From: Lachnospiraceae bacterium
GTDB lineage: Bacteria > Bacillota_A > Clostridia > Lachnospirales > Lachnospiraceae
Assembly (NCBI GenBank): GCA_017553665.1
Contig: JAFZKM010000081.1
Span: 1-7,766 of the forward strand
Reading direction: 5' to 3'
Length of the DNA: 7,766 nt
Part shown: positions 1 to 6,396 of the stretch, piece by piece
Layout of the letters: each line of letters begins with the position of its first letter
Position numbering within the stretch: the stretch's first letter is position 1
Notes under the pieces: model-generated
Told to the model about the DNA's origin: nothing
The model's input: only the letters and a program-made list of their open reading frames with translations
Database searches by the model: none
Translations under genes and position numbers: made by a program

Positions 1-704
1 CCGTCCGCATCGATATCAAAATAAAACTTCTGATCCGATACTGTCGCGGGATTGCCGTCAAGGTTGATCACGAGCGGATCGATCAGCGCGGTACTTTCTC
101 TGACCGTAAAGCCGCTGTAAGCCATGTATTCACGGCTCATGACCGCTTCGACGTTAAAGTCTATGCTCCGGCCGTCCGCGGTCGTTACGGTGCCTTTCGT
201 GGAGAATGTGGTGGTCTCTGCTTCATAGTTTACGGTATAGACTCCCTTGGTGAGGTATCGGCCAACCGGGAGCAGGTCCATTGCCGAGCCTCCGGAGCCT
301 AAAGAGCCGTCAGCTGCCCCTGCGCCGGCGCAGCCGCAATCCTCCCGCAGCCGTCCGCCTATGAGCCGCATAAGGTATTTAAGCGTCTCCTCCTGTATTT
401 TGGAGAGCATGTTCTCCTCCATCAGCTTACGCATCTGCGGCGTGTTCTTTACCTGCAGGCTGTCGTAGAGGTCGCGCAGCATTTCCGAGGCGCTGCGAGG
501 CCTTTCGGCTTCTTCTTTCAGGCCTTCCCGTATGGCCTCCTCCGCGGCGCTGCCCGCGCCGGCCGTGTCCTTTCCCAGGACCATTTCCGTAAACCCCTGC
601 ATTTCTCCTGCACTGTCTGTGATACAGGTAAATCTTGCTTCCCTGCTTCCGGACTTGTATGTCCTAGCGGATTCCATTCCTATTGTGGCGGAATCAATGA
701 TCAA
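1..704 (-). CDS. Uncharacterised protein, N-terminal part (C-terminus off the left edge)
   Basis: I translated this open frame by hand; it has no stop before base 1, so the visible part is 234 codons of a longer protein. The start is TTG at 704-702, chosen because AGAAAGGAG lies 7 nt upstream; an in-frame ATG at 677-675 has no suitably spaced site. Residues 1-50 are mixed. Residues 51-120 are charged and probably helical. A Gly/Ala/Ser-rich linker with a Cys-Gly-Cys follows at about 122-140. A beta-rich part then contains TADGRSIDF (175-183), VMSREY (188-193), DPLVINLDG (209-217) and FDIDADG at the very edge. D230, D232 and D234 followed by Gly resemble the start of an EF-hand/dockerin-like calcium loop. 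From memory, a widespread family of uncharacterised bacterial proteins shares this TADGR...MSR...DPLVINLDG...DLDADG pattern; I cannot assign a function. No signal peptide or membrane segment is visible. It lies downstream of asd, beyond a terminator, so it is probably transcribed separately. Confidence 0.75.
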   Translation of the reverse strand, partial: MIIDSATIGMESARTYKSGSREARFTCITDSAGEMQGFTEMVLGKDTAGAGSAAEEAIREGLKEEAERPRSASEMLRDLYDSLQVKNTPQMRKLMEENMLSKIQEETLKYLMRLIGGRLREDCGCAGAGAADGSLGSGGSAMDLLPVGRYLTKGVYTVNYEAETTTFSTKGTVTTADGRSIDFNVEAVMSREYMAYSGFTVRESTALIDPLVINLDGNPATVSDQKFYFDIDAD

Positions 705-745
705 ATAAAAACTCCTTTCTAATGTGTTCGAGGCGTTCGGCTCCA

Positions 746-767
746 TTCCGTGCGTGCACTCACGGAA
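746..767. repeat. 7-bp inverted repeat upstream of the left-edge gene
   Basis: TTCCGTG (746-752) and CACGGAA (761-767) are exact reverse complements separated by 8 nt, which themselves contain the palindrome GTGCAC (754-759). It sits 42 nt upstream of the TTG start at 704, so it could be an operator or a leader hairpin. Its role is unknown. Confidence 0.5.
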
Positions 768-778
768 AATTTAAAAGA

Positions 779-806
779 CAGTGAATGAAATCCTTATCAT
801 TCACTG
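779..806 (-). repeat. Perfect 10-bp inverted repeat, possible terminator or attenuator
   Basis: CAGTGAATGA (779-788) and TCATTCACTG (797-806) are perfect reverse complements with an 8-nt loop. On the minus strand the hairpin is followed by TCTTTTAAATTTT, a broken T tract. This fits a weak intrinsic terminator or attenuator ahead of the gene at 1-704, but a protein-binding operator is equally possible. Confidence 0.5.
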
Positions 807-832
807 CCTTCCATGGCCTTGCCTCAGTGCAG

Positions 833-857
833 AAAAACCCGCCGCATTCTTGCAGCG
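833..857 (-). terminator. Weak terminator-like hairpin downstream of asd
   Basis: On the minus strand CGCTGC (852-857) pairs with GCGGCG (840-845) through one G-T wobble across a 6-nt loop. GG and then a run of five T (833-837) follow. The stem is short, so this could be a backup terminator behind the stronger one at 915-947, or a fold inside the leader of the left-edge gene. Confidence 0.4.
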
Positions 858-914
858 AATCCCCCTGCTGATAAATATATCGGCAGGACCTCACCTTTTC
901 TTAATCACTGCCAT

Positions 915-947
915 AAAAAACGAGCAGGGGCAGAACACCCCTACTCG
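915..947 (-). terminator. Rho-independent terminator of asd
   Basis: Read on the minus strand, arms of 10 bp at 938-947 and 921-930 pair with a single T-G wobble across a 7-nt loop and are followed directly by TTTTTT. It begins 18 nt after the asd stop codon. On the plus strand the wobble becomes a C/A mismatch and no T run follows, so it is directional and serves asd. Confidence 0.88.
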
Positions 948-964
948 AGTATCATTTCATTTCT

Positions 965-2041
965 TTAGTAGATATATCCCTTCGCCTTCAGCAGTTCCGC
1001 CATCAGCACCGCGCCGCCCGCTGCGCCGCGGAGTGTGTTATGCGAGAGGCCTACGAACTTGTAATCGTAAACGGTGTCTTCTCTCAGGCGGCCCATGCAT
1101 ACCGCCATTCCCTTCTCGGTGTCGCGGTCAAGAGCTGTCTGGGGACGGTTGTCCTCCTCAAAGTAGTGGATGAACTGCTTCGGTGCCGAAGGAAGCTCAA
1201 GCTCCTGCGGAACGCCCTTGAAGTTCGCCCATTTCTCCAGGATCTGCTCCTTTGTGGGCTTCTTCATAAAGCTTACGAATACCGCAGCCATATGGCCGTT
1301 AGTCACGGGCACGCGGATGCACTGCGTCGTGATCACGGGGCCATCAGCCTTTACGATCTTACCGTCCTCGATGTGACCCCAGATCCTTAACGGCTCCTGC
1401 TCGGACTTCTCTTCCTCGCCGCCGATATAAGGGATAACGTTGTCGATCATCTCGGGCCAGTCCTTGAAGTTCTTTCCTGCGCCGGAAATAGCCTGGTAGG
1501 TCGTAGCCACAACAACTGTGGGCTCAAACTCGCGGAGCGCGTGAAGCGCGGGCGTATAGCTCTGGATAGAGCAGTTCGGCTTAACCGCGACAAAACCCTT
1601 CTTTGTGCCTAAACGCTTCTTCTGGAACTCGATAACATCCGCATGCTCGGGATTAAGCTCGGGCACGATCATCGGAACGTCGGGAGTCCAGCGGTGCGCG
1701 CTGTTATTCGATACAACCGGGATCTCAGCCTTCGCGTAGGCTTCCTCGATCGCGCGGATCTCATCCTTGGTCATGTCAACCGCGCTGAAGCAGAAATCAA
1801 CCTTCGCCGCAACAGCCTCTACCTCGTTGACATTCATAACTATCATGTTCTTCACAGCCTCGGGCATGGGAGTGTCCATCTTCCAGCGCTCTCCTACCGC
1901 CTCAGCATATGTCTTTCCCGCGCTTCTGGGGCTCGCAGCAACAACTGCGACCTCAAACCAGGGGTGGTTCTCAAGAAGCTGGATAAAGCGCTGTCCAACC
2001 ATTCCCGTTGCTCCTAAAACTGCTGCCTTCAATTTAGCCAT
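965..2041 (-). CDS. asd: Aspartate-semialdehyde dehydrogenase
   Basis: The enzyme reduces L-aspartyl-4-phosphate to L-aspartate-4-semialdehyde with NADPH, releasing phosphate. It is cytosolic and sits at the branch point to lysine/diaminopimelate, threonine and methionine. The 358-residue length is normal. The Rossmann nucleotide loop GATGMVGQ is at residues 10-17, and the catalytic cysteine is C157 in KPNCSIQ. The IRVPVTNGH segment (242-250) supplies the substrate-binding arginine R243 and the catalytic histidine H250. The KPNCSIQ sequence and overall length fit the archaeal/fungal-like branch of the family rather than the E. coli branch; this assignment is from memory. The ATG start has AGAAGGAG a suitable distance upstream. 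It follows dus by 118 nt, has its own promoter (2113-2141) and ends at a strong terminator, so it can be expressed apart from the riboswitch-controlled genes though it may also receive read-through. Confidence 0.96.
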   Translation of the reverse strand: MAKLKAAVLGATGMVGQRFIQLLENHPWFEVAVVAASPRSAGKTYAEAVGERWKMDTPMPEAVKNMIVMNVNEVEAVAAKVDFCFSAVDMTKDEIRAIEEAYAKAEIPVVSNNSAHRWTPDVPMIVPELNPEHADVIEFQKKRLGTKKGFVAVKPNCSIQSYTPALHALREFEPTVVVATTYQAISGAGKNFKDWPEMIDNVIPYIGGEEEKSEQEPLRIWGHIEDGKIVKADGPVITTQCIRVPVTNGHMAAVFVSFMKKPTKEQILEKWANFKGVPQELELPSAPKQFIHYFEEDNRPQTALDRDTEKGMAVCMGRLREDTVYDYKFVGLSHNTLRGAAGGAVLMAELLKAKGYIY

Positions 2042-2077
2042 AACCTTTTCTCCTTCTGCTTCTTTGTTTCTCTCTCG

Positions 2078-2091
2078 CGGACATTTGTCCG
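2078..2091. promoter_or_regulatory. Near-palindrome in the asd leader, possible operator
   Basis: CGGACATTTGTCCG consists of two 6-bp arms, CGGACA and TGTCCG, around a central TT. It lies about 15-28 nt downstream of the predicted asd transcription start and about 37 nt before the start codon. That position suits a repressor site or a small leader hairpin. I do not recognise a matching regulator. Confidence 0.35.
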
Positions 2092-2112
2092 TTCCTGATT
2101 AACTTGTTTCAA

Positions 2113-2141
2113 ATAATACTACAATGAAAGCGGTTTTGCAA
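2113..2141 (-). promoter_or_regulatory. Promoter of asd (sigma-A type)
   Basis: On the minus strand TTGCAA (2136-2141) is followed by exactly 17 nt and TATTAT (2113-2118), a good housekeeping match. Transcription would start near 2106, giving a leader of about 65 nt. That is too short for a lysine riboswitch, and no lysine aptamer motifs are visible in it. Confidence 0.7.
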
Positions 2142-2159
2142 GCACTTTCTCAAACTTTT

Positions 2160-3125
2160 TCAAAACACTGTTTTTTCCCTGTAGCGCTCGAGCTCCGCGT
2201 ATACTTCCTCAAGCGTCGGGCAGAGATTTATCCGGCCTCTGAGTCTCGCGGAATAAGGAAAGCCCTCGGTGTACCAGGCCACGTGCTTACGCATCTCCCT
2301 GACCGCGGTCTCCTCGCCCTTGTATGCCGTCAGCATGTCCGCGTGCCTGTGTATCATCGCGAGTACCTCGTCAAAGGAAGGCTTTGCGGTCTCCTCGCCT
2401 GTCTCCAGATATTTCTTTATCGCAGAAAATATCCAGGGATTGCCCTGCGCGCCGCGCGCCACCATTACCGCGTCACAGCCCGTCTGCTCAAACATCGCCT
2501 TCGCGTCCGCCGGGGCAAATATATCGCCGTTGCCTATCACGGGGATCTTAACCGCTTCTTTTACCTGCCTGATGATGTCCCGGTCGGCCTTTCCGCTGTA
2601 ATACTGCTCTCTGGTCCTTCCGTGCACTGCTATGGCCGCAGCTCCGCTCGCCTCAAGCACCTTTGCCGCCTCAACGGCGTTTATGTGTTCGGGATCGAAG
2701 CCCTTGCGGATCTTTACGGTTACGGGCTTTTTTACGGTCTTTACGATAGCCTCCACGATCCTGCCCGCCAGAGGCAGATCCTTCATCAACGCGCTGCCCT
2801 CGCCGTTGTTTACGACCTTCGGCACCGGACAGCCCATATTGATGTCATAAAAATCAAAGTTCCTGTCCTCTATCCTCGCCGCCGTTTCGGCCATGATATC
2901 GGGCTCACTGCCAAAAAGCTGCAGCGCCACAGGTCTTTCTGACTCGTCACACCGCAGCAGATCGCCGGTATTTCTGTTATTGTAATGAATGCCCTTAGCG
3001 CTCACCATCTCCGAGTAGATAAGGTCCGCTCCCTGCTCCTTGCAGAGCAGCCTGAAGGGCATGTCCGTGATGCCGGCCATGGGTCCCAACGCGACCCTTC
3101 CGACCTCTGTATTACCGATCTTCAT
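2160..3125 (-). CDS. dusB: tRNA-dihydrouridine synthase, DusB type
   Basis: This FMN- and NADPH-dependent enzyme reduces specific uridines in the D-loop of tRNA to dihydrouridine. A TIM-barrel domain comes first, then a helical tRNA-binding C-terminus. Numbering from a TTG one codon upstream: LGPMAGITDMPFR (14-26) is the N-terminal FMN-binding segment, C100 in NMGCPVPK is the catalytic cysteine, K139 and H169 (in VHGRTREQYYSG) contact flavin, and NGD (200-202) with ARGAQGNPW (224-232) complete the phosphate site. RKHVAWY (280-286) opens the C-terminal domain. I prefer the ATG at 3125 because GGGAG lies 7 nt upstream; the adjacent TTG at 3128 would be only 4 nt away. It is 19 nt downstream of coaX, so it is the last gene of the dapA transcript. 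DusB is the likely subtype from sequence and context, but the symbol is less certain than the family. Confidence 0.93.
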   Translation of the reverse strand: MKIGNTEVGRVALGPMAGITDMPFRLLCKEQGADLIYSEMVSAKGIHYNNRNTGDLLRCDESERPVALQLFGSEPDIMAETAARIEDRNFDFYDINMGCPVPKVVNNGEGSALMKDLPLAGRIVEAIVKTVKKPVTVKIRKGFDPEHINAVEAAKVLEASGAAAIAVHGRTREQYYSGKADRDIIRQVKEAVKIPVIGNGDIFAPADAKAMFEQTGCDAVMVARGAQGNPWIFSAIKKYLETGEETAKPSFDEVLAMIHRHADMLTAYKGEETAVREMRKHVAWYTEGFPYSARLRGRINLCPTLEEVYAELERYREKTVF

Positions 3126-3144
3126 CAAAAATCTCCCGATCGCT

Positions 3145-3918
3145 TTATTGCTTTTTGTTCTTGTACCAGAGCAGCTTCAGACCCTTCATCGTCAGCTTTC
3201 TGTCATAGACATCTATCTTGTCCGTAGCGTCCGCGATGATCCTTCCGAGTCCGCCGGTCGCGATGACCTTCATGTGGTCCAGGCCCGCTTCTTTCTTAAC
3301 CCGCTCGATGATGTATTCGGTCTGTCCGATGCATCCGAACAGCAATCCGCCCTGCATGCTCGAGATCGTATCCCCGGTCAGGATACTGTCGGGAAGCTTG
3401 ATCTCGATCTCGGGAAGCTTCGCGGTATCGTTCCAGAGCGCGTTCGCGCTGATCCTGATACCCGGGCAGGTAAGTCCGTACCTGAAGGTTCCGTCGGCCT
3501 CGATCAGGTCGTATGTGGTCGCTGTTCCGAAATCTATGACCATCGTGGGTCCGCCGTAGATGCTGTAGGCAGCCGCGAGATCGACTACTCTGTCCGCGCC
3601 GGCCTCCTTCGGGTTCGGGATCGCAAGCTTCACGCCTGTCTTTAAGCCCGCTCCTACCTCCATCGGCGTAATGCCCGTGAGCTTTACGATACCGTTGATC
3701 AGGGAGTGCATGATGCCCGGAACTACCGAAGCCACGATGCAGCCGTCAATGTCCTTAACAGACAGGTCATTTACATGCATAAGTCCGCGGATCGCGGCGC
3801 TGAACTCGTCCGATGTACGCGGAAGTTTTGTCGTTACGGCAAAGAAGGCGCGTTCCTCGTCGCCTTCATATACCGCGAAATTCGTATTTGTATTGCCAAC
3901 ATCCACACAAAGAAGCAT
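3145..3918 (-). CDS. coaX: Type III pantothenate kinase
   Basis: It phosphorylates pantothenate with ATP, the first step of coenzyme A synthesis, in the cytosol. CoaX belongs to the ASKHA fold and is known for lacking CoA feedback inhibition and for needing a monovalent cation. The 257-residue length is normal. The phosphate loop DVGNTNT is at residues 6-12, GADR (107-110) forms the pantothenate/dimer region, and DFGTATT (129-135) is the second nucleotide loop with catalytic D129 in the position typical of the family. PGI is at 152-154 and TGGLG at 221-225. The residue before PGI is cysteine, in LTCPGI, where I expect a small residue such as Ala or Ser; this should not remove activity. The ATG start has CGGAG 8 nt upstream. 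It lies 19 nt after the small acidic gene and 19 nt before dus. Its presence in a lysine-riboswitch transcript is the notable feature. Confidence 0.95.
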   Translation of the reverse strand: MLLCVDVGNTNTNFAVYEGDEERAFFAVTTKLPRTSDEFSAAIRGLMHVNDLSVKDIDGCIVASVVPGIMHSLINGIVKLTGITPMEVGAGLKTGVKLAIPNPKEAGADRVVDLAAAYSIYGGPTMVIDFGTATTYDLIEADGTFRYGLTCPGIRISANALWNDTAKLPEIEIKLPDSILTGDTISSMQGGLLFGCIGQTEYIIERVKKEAGLDHMKVIATGGLGRIIADATDKIDVYDRKLTMKGLKLLWYKNKKQ

Positions 3919-3937
3919 ATCTTAATCTCCGTTCCGA

Positions 3938-4267
3938 TCATTCTTCGCCGAAATCCGGCTGTTCATGCAGGATAAAAACCCTGTAATACAGCTCAAGGCT
4001 CTCAAAAAACTCCTGCCGCTCGGTGCGCATCTTTTTAACCAGAAGGCCCGCTCCGATATCGTCATAGAGCAGATCTCCCTCGTCGCAGCCCGTGGTGATG
4101 ATCAGCTCACCGTCATCATCATACTCAAAGGTAATGGTGCCTCCGACCTCCTCGGTAAAGAGCACGCACATGATCTTAAGCTCTTCCTTCACCTGCGTCG
4201 GAAGCTTCTCGAACTGCGGGTCGAGATAGTATTTCTGATTATATGAATTGCTGCCGCAAAGTACCAT
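3938..4267 (-). CDS. Small acidic conserved protein (DUF6145-like)
   Basis: The product is 109 residues, acidic, with no signal peptide or membrane segment, and so probably cytosolic. It opens with VLCGSNSYNQKYYLDPQF (2-19), has a central KIMCVLFTEEVGG stretch (31-43), an acidic run at about 47-55 (EYDDDGELI), a GDLLYDDIGAG segment (64-74), and a helical C-terminus ending LELYYRVFIL. Cysteines at 4, 33 and 61 are widely spaced and do not form an obvious metal site. From memory it resembles DUF6145, a family of unknown function seen in Lachnospiraceae; I could not confirm this. AAAGGAG lies 9 nt before the ATG and overlaps the dapB stop codon, so translation is likely coupled to dapB. Tight packing between dapB and coaX suggests a metabolic or regulatory accessory role, but nothing in the sequence shows what it does. 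Confidence 0.85.
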   Translation of the reverse strand: MVLCGSNSYNQKYYLDPQFEKLPTQVKEELKIMCVLFTEEVGGTITFEYDDDGELIITTGCDEGDLLYDDIGAGLLVKKMRTERQEFFESLELYYRVFILHEQPDFGEE

Positions 4268-4281
4268 TTCGGCTTTCTCCT

Positions 4282-5034
4282 TTATTCAACTACTTCTTTC
4301 ATAGTATACATTCCGGCGGGCTTTCCCGCAAGGAAACGCGCCGCGTTGACCGCTCCCTTCGCGAAAACGGCCTTCGAATAAGCTGTGTGTTTGATCTCGA
4401 TGACCTCATCGAGTCCCGCGAAAATGACCTCATGCTCGCCGACGATCGTGCCGCCGCGCACGGCGGAAATGCCGATCTCGGCCTTCGGTCTCTTCATTCG
4501 TCTTCCCGAACGGTCAAAAACATACTCATACTCTTCCTCGAGCATGGGCTTCATGGCATCAGCCAGCAGGAGCGCCGTGCCCGAAGGGGCGTCAAGCTTC
4601 TGGTTGTGATGCTTTTCCACGATCTCAATGTCAAATCCGTTATTGCCCAATATCTTCGCGGCTTCGGCGATCAGCTTCGCCATCGTATTGATGCCGAGAC
4701 TCATGTTGGCCGAACGCAGGATCGCGACCTCTTTTGAAGCAGCATCGATCTGCGCCAGCTGCTCGGGGGCGTAGCCTGTGGCGCAGAGAACCGCCGCAAG
4801 CTTCTTTTCCTTCGCGAGCGCGAGCACTCCGTCGAGTGCCTTAGGCGATGAGAAATCAATGATAACGTCGGCGGCGATATTGCACTCCGTCGCGTCCGAA
4901 AATACCGGGAAATCAGCGTCACCCTGAACGATGTCGACTCCGGCCACTACCTGCATGTCCGCATTTTCATCAACGATGCCGCGTACCACATGACCCATGC
5001 GGCCGCTGCATCCGCAAAGTATGATCCTTACCAT
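4282..5034 (-). CDS. dapB: 4-hydroxy-tetrahydrodipicolinate reductase
   Basis: DapB takes the unstable DapA product 4-hydroxy-tetrahydrodipicolinate to tetrahydrodipicolinate using NAD(P)H, in the cytosolic diaminopimelate/lysine pathway. The 250-residue length is usual for Gram-positive enzymes. The dinucleotide loop GCSGRMG is at residues 8-14. The catalytic signature EKHHNQKLDAPSGTA spans 140-154, with H142 as the likely acid/base, K146 as the catalytic lysine and D148-A149-P150-S151-G152-T153 as the substrate loop. VRGGTIVGEHEV (192-203) is also diagnostic. The start ATG has GAGAGGA about 5-6 nt upstream, and the gene begins 14 nt after the dapA stop, in a tight operon. No truncation or missing catalytic residue is seen. 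Confidence 0.96.
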   Translation of the reverse strand: MVRIILCGCSGRMGHVVRGIVDENADMQVVAGVDIVQGDADFPVFSDATECNIAADVIIDFSSPKALDGVLALAKEKKLAAVLCATGYAPEQLAQIDAASKEVAILRSANMSLGINTMAKLIAEAAKILGNNGFDIEIVEKHHNQKLDAPSGTALLLADAMKPMLEEEYEYVFDRSGRRMKRPKAEIGISAVRGGTIVGEHEVIFAGLDEVIEIKHTAYSKAVFAKGAVNAARFLAGKPAGMYTMKEVVE

Positions 5035-5048
5035 AAGAAGTCCTCTCT

Positions 5049-5942
5049 TTACTTAATGATACCGAGTCTGCGCATCTCAGCCGCGAGCAGCTCAGCGTGC
5101 TCGGGCTCCATGTCTGTCAGAGGCAGACGCATGGGACCTGCCGCGAAACCAAGGAGCTTGCAGGCGGTCTTTACGGGGATGGGATTAACCTCGCTGAAGA
5201 GCAGGTTAACGAGAGGCAGGTACTTAAGCTGAAGCTCGAGAGCGCCCTTCGTATCGCCGTTTAAGAACTTCTCTACGATCAGGTGCGTATCGCGGGGAGC
5301 CACATGCGAAAGAACGCTGATAACGCCCTTTCCGCCGTACGCGAGGATCGGAACGATGGCATTGTCATCGCCCGAGTAAATGTCGAGCTTGTCGCCGCAG
5401 AGCATCGCGGTCTGGGCGGTCCAGCCGATATTGCCGGTAGCGTCCTTAACGGCGATGATGTTCTCGTAATTCTCAACAAGATACTGTACTGTCTTGGGTT
5501 CAATGTTCACGCCGGTTCTGCCGGGGATATTGTAAAGGATAACGGGGATATTGATCGACTTAGCGGTCTCTCCGAAATGTCTGATCAGGCCTTTCTGGGT
5601 AGCCTTGTTATAATAAGGTGAAACGAGCAGAACCGCGTCAGCGCCCGCAGCCTCAGCCTGCTGTGAGAGCCAGATGGCTGTCTCGGTGCAGTTTGAACCG
5701 GTTCCCGCGATGACGGGTACTCTCTTGTTTACATGCTTTACAACGAACTTGATGCAGTCCACATGCTCCTCATGTGAAAGAGTCGAAGCCTCGCCCGTGG
5801 TGCCGCATACAACGATCGCGTCCGTTCCGTTTTCGATCTGGTAATCAACAAGTCTCCCAAACTCCTCATAGTTTACCGAACCGTCGGCGTTCATGGGAGT
5901 GATGATAGCAACAGCAGCTCCCGTAAAAATAGTTTTCTTCAT
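5049..5942 (-). CDS. dapA: 4-hydroxy-tetrahydrodipicolinate synthase
   Basis: DapA condenses pyruvate with aspartate-semialdehyde through a Schiff base, the first committed step to diaminopimelate (cell wall) and lysine. The 297-residue TIM-barrel length is typical. K166 in AVKDATGN is the Schiff-base lysine; Y137 in LYNIPGRTG and T48-T49 in CGTTGE form the proton relay; R142 binds the substrate carboxylate. SGDD is at 190-193. The reading frame is open back to 5999, but the ATG at 5942 is chosen because GGGAGGAA lies 7 nt upstream and family homology begins at MKKTIFTGAAVAI; the upstream 19 codons overlap the leader. It is the first gene of the operon, directly after the lysine riboswitch, so lysine should repress it. 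Many Gram-positive DapA proteins are weakly or not feedback-inhibited by lysine, which makes control at the RNA level plausible here. Confidence 0.97.
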   Translation of the reverse strand: MKKTIFTGAAVAIITPMNADGSVNYEEFGRLVDYQIENGTDAIVVCGTTGEASTLSHEEHVDCIKFVVKHVNKRVPVIAGTGSNCTETAIWLSQQAEAAGADAVLLVSPYYNKATQKGLIRHFGETAKSINIPVILYNIPGRTGVNIEPKTVQYLVENYENIIAVKDATGNIGWTAQTAMLCGDKLDIYSGDDNAIVPILAYGGKGVISVLSHVAPRDTHLIVEKFLNGDTKGALELQLKYLPLVNLLFSEVNPIPVKTACKLLGFAAGPMRLPLTDMEPEHAELLAAEMRRLGIIK

Positions 5943-5990
5943 GTTCTTTCCTCCCGAAAATATAATGATATGGCAGCTCGCTCGGCCCTT

Positions 5991-6024
5991 ATAAAACATT
6001 AAAGAGCCGGCCGGAGCCGACTCT
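5991..6024 (-). terminator. Lysine riboswitch expression platform: intrinsic terminator
   Basis: On the minus strand AGAGTCGGC (6016-6024) pairs with GCCGGCTCT (6003-6011), 9 bp with one T-G wobble and a TCCG loop. It is followed by TTAATGTTTTAT, an interrupted T tract. A competing antiterminator is visible: CTAAAGT (6076-6082) with ACTTTAG (6023-6029), plus GGAGC (6088-6092) with GCTCC (6013-6017). It uses the 3' side of the aptamer and the 5' arm of the terminator. Lysine binding should free the terminator and stop transcription before dapA. Confidence 0.83.
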
Positions 6025-6081
6025 AAAGTACAAGATTATTTCCGCATGGCACCATCGCGCATGCGCATAAAAATGACTTTA

Positions 6082-6244
6082 GGTAGCGCTCCATCAGTTC
6101 TTGATGACAGTTCGAAAGCTCTTAACAGACGAACCAACCACGATCCCTCAGCGAAGACCGCAATTTCGGCAGATCATCCTTTCACGACTCTTCAACCGTG
6201 CGTGACACGTCCGGGCCGCTACTCATAATCAATGCACCTCTACC
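6082..6244 (-). promoter_or_regulatory. Lysine riboswitch (L-box) aptamer
   Basis: The minus-strand RNA carries the landmarks of the L-box in order: GGTAGAGGTGC at its 5' end (6234-6244), GAGTAGC shortly after, GAAAGG, GCCGAA, CTGAGGGA, CTGTCATC and the closing GATGGAGCGCTACC. The P1 helix pairs GGTAG (6240-6244) with CTACC (6082-6086), and the last hairpin pairs CATC with GATG. The aptamer begins about 5 nt after the predicted start of transcription. It lies immediately upstream of dapA and leads to a terminator, which matches the known architecture of lysine-repressed dap and lysC leaders in Firmicutes. Confidence 0.93.
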
Positions 6245-6256
6245 AATTTAAGCGGT

Positions 6257-6285
6257 ATGATAGCATACATTTCTGCTGCTGTCAA
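6257..6285 (-). promoter_or_regulatory. Promoter of the dapA-dapB-coaX-dus operon
   Basis: On the minus strand TTGACA (6280-6285) is separated by exactly 17 nt from TATCAT (6257-6262), a near-consensus sigma-A promoter. The expected start near 6250 lies just ahead of the lysine aptamer. Confidence 0.87.
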
Positions 6286-6304
6286 CAGCTTTGCGCCATT
6301 GTCT

Positions 6305-6354
6305 CCCGCAAAAGGGCGGGATGTCCGTCGAACGATTTGGCGGCAGGCATCCCG
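6305..6354. repeat. Two mutually exclusive hairpins sharing one arm
   Basis: CGGGATG (6317-6323) pairs with CATCCCG (6348-6354) across 24 nt. Its CGGG also pairs with CCCG at 6305-6308 as part of CCCGC/GCGGG (6305-6309 and 6316-6320). The two folds cannot coexist. On the plus strand the longer hairpin is followed by GGTTTAATTTTATTAT, which is terminator-like, but no plus-strand gene lies upstream. Confidence 0.45.
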
Positions 6355-6396
6355 ATGGTTTAATTTTATTATAAAGCGAACTCTTTGTAATGTATA

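Larger units (their letters stand above)
705..964. other. Gene-free region between asd and the left-edge gene, rich in inverted repeats
   Basis: No convincing gene lies here. Read on the minus strand it holds, in order, the asd terminator (915-947), a weaker terminator-like hairpin (833-857), a perfect 10-bp inverted repeat (779-806) with a T-rich 3' flank, and a 7-bp inverted repeat (746-767) just before the ribosome binding site of the left-edge gene. I found no clear -35/-10 pair for that gene; the AT-rich stretch near 865-880 is only a weak -10 candidate. The region may be an untranslated leader for the gene at 1-704. I could not match it to a riboswitch or small RNA family I know. Confidence 0.5.

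Noticed and set aside
807..914. Possible signal recognition particle or 6S RNA
   Set aside because: GGTCCTG near the asd terminator suggested it briefly, but the conserved SRP loop and long rod structure are absent.
2104..2159. Terminator after dus
   Set aside because: The only stem here (a weak GAAAG/CTTTC pairing) overlaps the asd promoter and has no proper T run, so I do not call a terminator.
2124..2942. 272-codon open frame on the plus strand
   Set aside because: It is antisense to dus, is arginine/histidine-rich, has no ribosome binding site and is explained by the codon bias of the real gene.
3040..3645. 201-codon open frame on the plus strand
   Set aside because: It is antisense to dus and coaX, both of which have full catalytic motifs; no start signal.
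5943..5999. Extended dapA start 19 codons upstream
   Set aside because: The extra residues lie in the leader next to the riboswitch terminator, do not resemble the family, and have no ribosome binding site; the ATG at 5942 has GGGAGG 7 nt upstream.
6044..6058. T-box-like sequence in the dapA leader
   Set aside because: The minus strand reads TGGTGCCATGCGG, loosely like the T-box core TGGNACCGCG, but the ACC is not present and the leader is fully accounted for by the lysine aptamer and its platform.
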